Source of the DNA: CAZJQT01 sp964548655
GTDB taxonomy: Bacteria > Patescibacteriota > Saccharimonadia > Saccharimonadales > CAZJQT01
NCBI GenBank assembly: GCA_964548655.1
Contig: CAZJQT010000005.1
Span: 1-27,896, forward strand
Length of the DNA: 27,896 nt
Direction of reading: 5' to 3'
Both the position numbers and the translations under genes were made by a program. Shown here one piece after another: positions 22,168 to 27,896 of the stretch (positions within the stretch are counted from its first letter, which is position 1; each line of letters begins with the position of its first letter). The notes under the pieces are model-generated. The model was not told the origin of the DNA and ran no database searches. It worked only from the letters and a program-made list of their open reading frames with translations.

Positions 22168-23598
22168 ATGTCCAAAACAAAAAAAGCTTCTAGCTCTAAG
22201 AAGCACCCTCTTTTAGAGGCAGCAAATGGCATCATGATTAAAGATGTGCCTAGTTATGGAAATAAGTTCTTCTACTCACTTGGTTTTTTATCAATGATTA
22301 CATTTGTCTTGCTTATATTAACGGGTGTGGTAATGACATTCTTTGGGCCAAATTGGTGGCTAACCAACCCATTGGGCAGTTACGTCCGAAGCGTTCACTT
22401 ATGGTCTACCCAGGCATTTGTTATTTTTATTATTTTGCACGCACTTGTGGTTTTCTTCACCTCAGGATTTAAGAAGCCTCGCCGCTTATCATGGATCTTG
22501 GGTGTGCTTATGCTGTTTGTTGTATTGGCTGAGACAGAATTCGGTTATGTGCTCCGCGGAGATTTTTCATCACAATGGCGTGGTTTGCAAGGGGCAGATT
22601 TTTATAACGGTGGCGGGCTTGGTTGGTATTTAAACCCGCTTAATTATCGTCAAATTTACGGGGTTCACATTGTCATTATTCCTATGGTGATTGTAGGACT
22701 GTTATTTTTACATTATGTATTAGTAAGAGTCCTAGGCATTGCTAAGCCGTACCGCAAAGATGTTCATGTAAAAACAGTTTCCGCTGACCACAAAAAATTA
22801 TTTATCCGTGCCGGAGGATTGGTTGTCACTATCTTATTGTTAGCCGTCTTTTTGCCGTCTCCTTATATCAAGTCAACGACAATACAATCGATTGCTCAGG
22901 ACGATCCGGCGTTGGTTAGCAAAACGCTGGTGTCAGAGTTTGATAATAGCTCTGATACGTCCACCTATATGGATAACATTGATCCTTACAAGTTCGCTGC
23001 GCGCAATATTTTCATCACTAATCCCTACCAACAATATCTACAAACACAGTCCAGCCCAACGGACTATATGAGTGTATTTAACGCCGAGTCCAAGCAAGTC
23101 CAAGATGATCAGCTAAAAGTAGCGAGTGATTATTTTGACCAAGATACACCAGACGCCAGCAAAGCGCCTACAAACCCAGTTATGTCAGTTGTCGCTTCGC
23201 TATCAAACATGGCGAAAGCCGGGCTATATGAATCAGCGCTGGCTGGCTCAGGTAATAGCGGGACGTTGAACGATGGATCAACGTTCGTGGAACGATTCTT
23301 ATCGGACACAGGCGTATTGGAAGGGAAAGCAACACTTCTAAATATTACGACTGACCAGTACGGCATGATTCGCGAAGAAAAGGGCAATACACCTGGTGCT
23401 TGGTGGTTAGCACCTATTGGTGTGCTGAACCATACTTTGCTTAAAAACACCGATAACGGCGATCGTGATGCTGCAATCATTTTTGGATCTTTGATAATCA
23501 CCTTGCTAGCATTTCCATTTATCCCTTATGTTAATCAATTGCCAGATAAACTCAAGGTATACAAAATCATTTGGCGCGAAAAGAAACACAGTAAATAA
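22168..23598 (+). CDS. Cytochrome b/b6-type dihaem membrane protein
   Basis: The N-terminal half (about 30-230) is a cytochrome b N-terminal domain: a four-helix bundle that binds two b-type haems and passes electrons across the membrane between quinol and other carriers. The four axial histidines are present: His77 and His91 (spacing of 13 residues between) in helix B, with Arg74 before them, and His167 and His182 (14 between, the b6-like spacing) in helix D. GYVLRGDFSSQWRG (126-139) matches the loop after helix C. The C-terminal part has a fifth helix (about 212-230), a polar region of about 200 residues without CxxCH or cysteine ligands, and a last helix (about 434-455). The usual subunit IV and Rieske partner are absent nearby. 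The coding region looks AT-richer than its neighbours. Confidence 0.85.
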   Translation: MSKTKKASSSKKHPLLEAANGIMIKDVPSYGNKFFYSLGFLSMITFVLLILTGVVMTFFGPNWWLTNPLGSYVRSVHLWSTQAFVIFIILHALVVFFTSGFKKPRRLSWILGVLMLFVVLAETEFGYVLRGDFSSQWRGLQGADFYNGGGLGWYLNPLNYRQIYGVHIVIIPMVIVGLLFLHYVLVRVLGIAKPYRKDVHVKTVSADHKKLFIRAGGLVVTILLLAVFLPSPYIKSTTIQSIAQDDPALVSKTLVSEFDNSSDTSTYMDNIDPYKFAARNIFITNPYQQYLQTQSSPTDYMSVFNAESKQVQDDQLKVASDYFDQDTPDASKAPTNPVMSVVASLSNMAKAGLYESALAGSGNSGTLNDGSTFVERFLSDTGVLEGKATLLNITTDQYGMIREEKGNTPGAWWLAPIGVLNHTLLKNTDNGDRDAAIIFGSLIITLLAFPFIPYVNQLPDKLKVYKIIWREKKHSK

Positions 23599-23641
23599 CT
23601 GCACCTGACCGACATGCTCAGCCAAGTTTCTGTAGGTACTG

Positions 23642-23647
23642 TATAAT
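23642..23647 (+). promoter_or_regulatory. -10 element of the ABC transporter operon
   Basis: A perfect TATAAT lies 8 nt before the GTG at 23656. No good -35 or Shine-Dalgarno sequence was seen. The first transcribed base should fall on or next to the GTG. Confidence 0.55.
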
Positions 23648-23655
23648 TTGTCTAC

Positions 23656-24570
23656 GTGATCAAAGTCAACAACCTGAGCAAAAAATATAACAAGAAATTG
23701 GCGGTTGACGATCTCTCTTTTGAAGTTGAAACAGGCAAAGTAACCGGTTTTTTGGGTCCCAATGGTGCTGGCAAGTCGACTACAATGCGCCTAATGCTGG
23801 GCTTGGACCGCGGTAACGGCGCTACAACGTATGACGGTAAAGCTCTTCAAGAATACAGACAGCCGTCTCAGATAGTCGGTATCCTACTAGAAGCCAAAGC
23901 CTTTCACCCAACTCGTTCAGCCCGAAATCACCTAGACGTATTGGCCACTGCTGGCAGTATCCCAAACAAGCGCGTCGACGAAGTTTTAGATATAGTTGGC
24001 CTCAAAGACGTCGCCAAGAAAAAACCAGGCAAATTCAGTTTGGGCATGAGCCAGCGCCTAGGCATTGCGGCCGCACTTTTGGGCAACCCAAAATATCTAA
24101 TACTCGATGAACCTGGCAACGGCTTAGACCCCGAAGGCATAGCTTGGTTGAGGCAGTTTCTACGCGGCTACGCCAAAGACGACCATGGTGTTTTTGTCTC
24201 CAGCCACTTGCTTGGTGAAATGTCTCAAATGGCCGACAACGTCATAGTTATAGGCAAAGGCAAGCTTATTACTGATACATCTATTGAAAAATTACTAGCC
24301 GGCAGTAATACTTCTGTTTTTGTGCGTGTCTCACAGCCCACGATTCTAGAAAACAGCCTAAAAAGTGCTGGCTTTACCTATCAAAAAGAAGGCAAGGGAC
24401 TGGTTGTTAGCCCAGCTAAAACTGACGAGATTGGCAAGCTAGCTCACACCGCTAAATTAACGGTTCTAGAGTTGAGCCCCCACAACGCCTCTTTGGAACA
24501 GGCCTTTCTGGAGCTGACTGAGGGCACTGAAGAGTTCCAAGCTACCAGTAAAAAGATGGGTAAGAAATGA
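23656..24570 (+). CDS. ABC transporter ATP-binding protein (ABC-2 exporter type)
   Basis: The 304-residue nucleotide-binding subunit has Walker A GPNGAGKST (34-42), a Q-loop region near 75-80, the signature FSLGMSQ (127-133), Walker B YLILDEP (147-153), the D-loop GLDP and the H-loop His184. The C-terminal 80 residues form the extra domain common in ABC-2 exporters of the bacitracin, daunorubicin or sodium-efflux type. It ends in the ATGA overlap with the permease gene, so the two subunits are translated together. It starts with GTG right after a TATAAT element, so it is probably leaderless. The substrate cannot be read from the sequence. Confidence 0.93.
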   Translation: MIKVNNLSKKYNKKLAVDDLSFEVETGKVTGFLGPNGAGKSTTMRLMLGLDRGNGATTYDGKALQEYRQPSQIVGILLEAKAFHPTRSARNHLDVLATAGSIPNKRVDEVLDIVGLKDVAKKKPGKFSLGMSQRLGIAAALLGNPKYLILDEPGNGLDPEGIAWLRQFLRGYAKDDHGVFVSSHLLGEMSQMADNVIVIGKGKLITDTSIEKLLAGSNTSVFVRVSQPTILENSLKSAGFTYQKEGKGLVVSPAKTDEIGKLAHTAKLTVLELSPHNASLEQAFLELTEGTEEFQATSKKMGKK

Positions 24571-25370
24571 TTCCGCAGTTAAAATCCGAATTCAAGAAAT
24601 TATTGACAGTCCGTTCAACCTATATCCTGTCTCTTGGTTTCTTGTTGTTGCTGGCGTTTTTGGCCTTCTATGTTCAGGGTTTCAAGAACGTCCCGACCGA
24701 AACATTGAGTCCGTTAGACCACGCCAAAGCTAGTTTGTTTTTGGCAGGCACTATAACCCAGGTTGCCAACGTTGTATCGGTGGCAGGAGGTTTAATAGGC
24801 TTGCTGCTGTTAACGCATGAATACAGATACAACACTATCGTCTACACTTTATCTGCTAGTAATAGCCGCAGCAAAGTTTTGGCTTCTAAGATTATTGCCG
24901 TTTTAGTATACGTAGCTATCTTTTCGACCTTGGCTAGTTTAATAGCCTTAGGCCTGATGCGGCTGGGTGTCGCTGCCAGTGGACACATACTTGTTAATCA
25001 AGACATTAACTACCTGACCTATGTAGCTAAGGCGGTCTTTTTGTCTGAGGGCTTTGCTATGGGCGGTTTGCTATTCGCCGCCCTGATACGGAATCAAGTC
25101 GGGGCCATAGCCGCATTATTCATTGTGCCCAACCCAGTTGAAGGCATATTGAGCCTGCTACTCAAGCACAATTCTGTTTACCTACCATTTACGGCTCTGC
25201 AACAAGTTGTGCAACCGCCGGTAATTAATGGCTTGCTAGTAGCTGAAACCAGACGCGGCGATTCTGCAGGTTTTCTAACGGCACCCAAAGGCGCACTGGT
25301 ATTCCTGGCATACTTAGTTGTAGGTTGGATAGTCGCCTGGTATCTGTTCCTAAGACGCGATGCTAGCTAA
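24567..25370 (+). CDS. ABC-2 type transporter permease
   Basis: This 267-residue permease has about six hydrophobic segments in the ABC-2 arrangement: one near the N-terminus after a cytoplasmic amphipathic start (PQLKSEFKKLLTVRST), a second near 65-85, then a pair around 105-130, a fifth around 155-200 and a last near 240-260. It is the membrane partner of the overlapping ATP-binding protein; the complex would be a homodimer of each. The short cytoplasmic segment THEYRYNTI is typical of this family. The gene ends 28 nt before the convergent helicase gene, with no visible terminator. Confidence 0.88.
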   Translation: MIPQLKSEFKKLLTVRSTYILSLGFLLLLAFLAFYVQGFKNVPTETLSPLDHAKASLFLAGTITQVANVVSVAGGLIGLLLLTHEYRYNTIVYTLSASNSRSKVLASKIIAVLVYVAIFSTLASLIALGLMRLGVAASGHILVNQDINYLTYVAKAVFLSEGFAMGGLLFAALIRNQVGAIAALFIVPNPVEGILSLLLKHNSVYLPFTALQQVVQPPVINGLLVAETRRGDSAGFLTAPKGALVFLAYLVVGWIVAWYLFLRRDAS

Positions 25371-25398
25371 CGGGTAGCCTGGTTTGAAGCGCAGTTTT

Positions 25399-27896
25399 CT
25401 ATAAGGTTTGTAACAAATAGGGCACAAGCCGGTCGGTAATTTCCTGTAGTTTGTATATACTGGCAAGACCAAATTTGCTGTGTGATCTGTCGCTAAAAGT
25501 AAGCTGAACCCGCCCAACGCTCTTGGTAAATGCAGTGCCAGATTCCGCTTCAAGTTGTTGGATAAAGTTAGATACTTGATCTGCTTGGATGGTAGGGAAG
25601 CGTTGGGACAAAAGCGTGGTGCAGCCTTCCGGCGTAATCCATTTCTCGCCGTCATTATCAACGTATAGCTTCCAGGGGTTGATTTCCGGGCTGTCTGCAT
25701 GCAACTTTTGCACATCTGCTACATTAAATAACAGCATTGTCTTATAGCCACGGTGACCTTTTATAGTCCTGACCAAGGGAGGTTGGGCCTCGATGGCTTC
25801 GACAACAACTTCTCTAGGCAAAAAGCCGTCAAAGGCTTTACGTATTGATTCTAAGGTTTGCCACTCTATGGCACTATGAGTAGATGAGCTGCTCAAGGCC
25901 ATGCCGCTGGCGCTAATGGCCGGACTCCTGGCGAGTAATTCAACGTACCTGTTGTGACGGGCCACGATGGGCTGGGTCAGCTTTTGACGTAGAACGGCCA
26001 GGATTGGCGCATCTTTATGCAAGTCACTGCCAATAATATGGCCTTGCTCAATTGAATCAAGGTTATAAACATCGGCCATGGTAACCGGTGGGATTTCATC
26101 CAGACTGTCTTCACCTTCGATACCATCATGAAAGTCAATTACAACCGATACTGGCGCATCCTCATAGGTGCGACCAATACGTCCTGCCCGTTGAGTAGCT
26201 AGCAGTGGCGAACGAGTCGGTCGCATATTGATGAGAGCCTTGGCTGCGTCACTGTCCCAGCCTTCACGAATAACGTCCACAAAAGTCAGCCAATCAATCT
26301 CGCCGGCTTCAAAGGCCTGATAGTGCGCCTCTCTATCCGGTGTGCTTTGCAAGACAACTTGGGCACGCATTAGTCTGGTTTCGCCCGTTTTGGGATCCAG
26401 CATTTCAGTGCGGTTGATCAGACCGGCCAGTACCCTGGCATGAGAACCTTCATCACCTGGTATGGCCGACATTATGCCTTGGTAACCGTGCTCACTGAGC
26501 ATTCTGGCGTATTCGACTCCAAGCCGGTTGCGCTCCTCGTTAAAACGCATTTGGCGGATGGTAGTGCGATCGTATTCACCACCAGCATCAAGACCAACGT
26601 GCTGGAAACGCAAGCCAGTGTCGTGCACAAAGACCGCTACCGGATTGATGATTTTGCGCTTCATGGCTTCAATCTTGTCAAGCTCATGAGCCTTTTTCTC
26701 AAAGTAATCTTCTAGATCACGATCATAGTATTTGTCAGTAGCCGTTAGTCCAAAAATAGCAATATCGCGCTGTTCGGCGTATTCGCGGATGGCGTTCCAA
26801 GTCTGTGAACCTATGGCTCTATGCACCTCATCGCAGGCTAACAGTTCAAAGTTGCTGACCGCCTGTTTCAGAACTTCGAAATGATCAATCCCTTTGATTA
26901 GGTTCTTCGTGCGTATAAGTCTAGATCTTTGGCCATTAATCTGGTCAGTATATTCGATGGCCGTTTGGCGGCTTTTGTAATCTAGGAGGTCGTGTACGGC
27001 CGGCGTCTCTTTGAGGCGAGTATCTAGCATCAGTTGCATTACAACAGCTTCTTGTTCAGTAAAGTGCTTGTAGATTTTGTCTAACTCCTCCTCAGGATCA
27101 AACTGCCATTCAATACGGGGAAGATTCATTTCTTTTCTTTTATTGGTTTCACGACGTCTCTGATCCGCTCTTTCTAGAGTCCTGGCGTAGGCTTCCATGC
27201 CATCTTTGATACGTGGTGTAATCATCGAGTGCACATGTTTACGGAACTTTTTCAAAACAAGCTTGCCTGGTTCTCCAGAAGTCACTAGTTCTTGCAAGGT
27301 TTCAAACTGGGCTGTGGAAGCCTCATCTAGACCCAGTACCTCCTTACTCCTAAGGATACCTTCAACTCGTTTGCCCACCTGGGCAACTTTCTGGTCTAGG
27401 TAAGCCTGTTTCACAAAGCGTCTACGTTGGCCAATAAGCTCGTCTCTTTTTATTTCGGCTTCACGGTTTGCTGCGATTAAATCCCATCTTTCCGATTCCC
27501 ATTGGTCGGTTGTTTTTGACTCGGCCACAGCGAAGTCGGCAATCAAGTTACGGAAAGTATCATAGGTAGTTACTAGTATCTCAGCCTCAAGTAAGTTTTT
27601 GTCACGCTGCTTGGTTGGCACGTCACCGTGGAGTGCGCGAACATCAAGGTGGTTAGCAAAAGCCTTAAAACCACGCCGCTTACCAGTTTTAGCATTAACT
27701 GAGCCAACTGTTTGGTTGACTAAATCAATGGTTGGCTCTAGTACCATAATGCGTGGCCGTCTTTGACCCTCCGGTGTTGCCTCAAGTAAGAGTCTGCTCA
27801 GTTCAACCATGATGACGGTCTTGCCGGAACCGGTCGGCAGTTGTATGTAGCCTTCTCGGCCGCCCTCACGGTAAAAAGTGACAGCATCATTAAAGG
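25399..27896 (-). CDS. SF2 helicase (DEAD/DEAH, ResIII type), 5' end cut by window
   Basis: The protein is partial at its N-terminus. Numbered from the Met at 27808-27810 it has 803 residues, but the frame stays open to the right edge, and the codons just before that Met encode LPTGSGKT, the Walker A motif, so this Met is not the start. Other helicase motifs are TTYDTF (81-86), DEVH (327-330), GLTAT (354-358), REGWDSDAAK (515-524) and QRAGRIGR (540-547). Between TTYDTF and DEVH lie about 240 residues, most of them a charged helical, coiled-coil-like insertion. The 250 residues after motif VI are not recognised. It is likely a DNA-dependent ATPase in repair, restriction or defence; the role is not established. 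Confidence 0.85.
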   Translation of the reverse strand, partial: FNDAVTFYREGGREGYIQLPTGSGKTVIMVELSRLLLEATPEGQRRPRIMVLEPTIDLVNQTVGSVNAKTGKRRGFKAFANHLDVRALHGDVPTKQRDKNLLEAEILVTTYDTFRNLIADFAVAESKTTDQWESERWDLIAANREAEIKRDELIGQRRRFVKQAYLDQKVAQVGKRVEGILRSKEVLGLDEASTAQFETLQELVTSGEPGKLVLKKFRKHVHSMITPRIKDGMEAYARTLERADQRRRETNKRKEMNLPRIEWQFDPEEELDKIYKHFTEQEAVVMQLMLDTRLKETPAVHDLLDYKSRQTAIEYTDQINGQRSRLIRTKNLIKGIDHFEVLKQAVSNFELLACDEVHRAIGSQTWNAIREYAEQRDIAIFGLTATDKYYDRDLEDYFEKKAHELDKIEAMKRKIINPVAVFVHDTGLRFQHVGLDAGGEYDRTTIRQMRFNEERNRLGVEYARMLSEHGYQGIMSAIPGDEGSHARVLAGLINRTEMLDPKTGETRLMRAQVVLQSTPDREAHYQAFEAGEIDWLTFVDVIREGWDSDAAKALINMRPTRSPLLATQRAGRIGRTYEDAPVSVVIDFHDGIEGEDSLDEIPPVTMADVYNLDSIEQGHIIGSDLHKDAPILAVLRQKLTQPIVARHNRYVELLARSPAISASGMALSSSSTHSAIEWQTLESIRKAFDGFLPREVVVEAIEAQPPLVRTIKGHRGYKTMLLFNVADVQKLHADSPEINPWKLYVDNDGEKWITPEGCTTLLSQRFPTIQADQVSNFIQQLEAESGTAFTKSVGRVQLTFSDRSHSKFGLASIYKLQEITDRLVPYLLQTL

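Noticed and set aside
1..27896. CRISPR arrays, rRNA genes or tandem repeat arrays.
   Set aside because: No regularly spaced repeats and no rRNA-like stretches were seen by eye on either strand.

Overview
The window looks like a piece of a small, streamlined genome of the Patescibacteria (CPR) radiation, most likely Saccharibacteria (TM7). The basis is gene content and protein style, not a search. It shows a fused double-ThyX thymidylate synthase, a DnaX and a RecR that have both lost their zinc-finger cysteines, an rplL / CPR-type hypothetical / dnaX / dnaB neighbourhood, and a ybaB-recR-DHH-cysS run with overlapping start and stop codons. TGA is read as stop throughout, which argues against the Gracilibacteria/Absconditabacteria code. 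Base composition is moderate, and the cytochrome b gene looks more AT-rich than its neighbours by eye.

Layout. 1-2.5 kb: thyX-like gene (+), then two small unknown genes (-). 2.5-3.04 kb: no gene, but a nested palindrome and a structured L10-type leader ending in a terminator with a matching antiterminator strand. 3.04-7.5 kb: rplJ, rplL, terminator, a hypothetical protein, dnaX and dnaB, all (+), for translation and replication. 7.7-12.3 kb: a polytopic glycosyltransferase-like protein, ybaB, recR, a DHH phosphoesterase and cysS, all (+), the last three translationally coupled. 12.3-17.9 kb: an envelope block on the minus strand with a D,D-carboxypeptidase, an alpha/beta hydrolase, two overlapping GT4 glycosyltransferases and an AI-2E-family membrane protein. 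18.0-21.9 kb: an accessory-looking stretch with two small membrane proteins, a 435-aa protein with two possible HTH segments behind a hairpin that covers its ribosome-binding site, an IS1595-type transposase, and two divergent unknown genes around a small operator-like repeat. 21.98 kb: tRNA-Gln(UUG) with encoded CCA, preceded by a good promoter and a perfect 9+1+9 palindrome. 22.2-23.6 kb: a lone cytochrome b-type membrane protein with all four haem-ligand histidines. 23.7-25.4 kb: an ABC-2 type exporter pair. 25.4-27.9 kb: a large SF2 helicase on the minus strand, cut by the right edge of the window.

A theme across the window is transcription start design. Several genes, on both strands, have a -10 hexamer only 6-11 nt before the start codon and no Shine-Dalgarno sequence, as expected for leaderless mRNAs. 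Others (rplJ, rplL, dnaB, ybaB, the genes starting at 18455, 18663 and 21445) have clear Shine-Dalgarno sites. Many of the start choices below rest on this distinction. The most notable items are the lone cytochrome b, the L10 attenuator with its mutually exclusive pairings, the complementary decay of the two ThyX halves, the mixed leaderless/led gene starts, and the helicase with a roughly 220-residue insertion.
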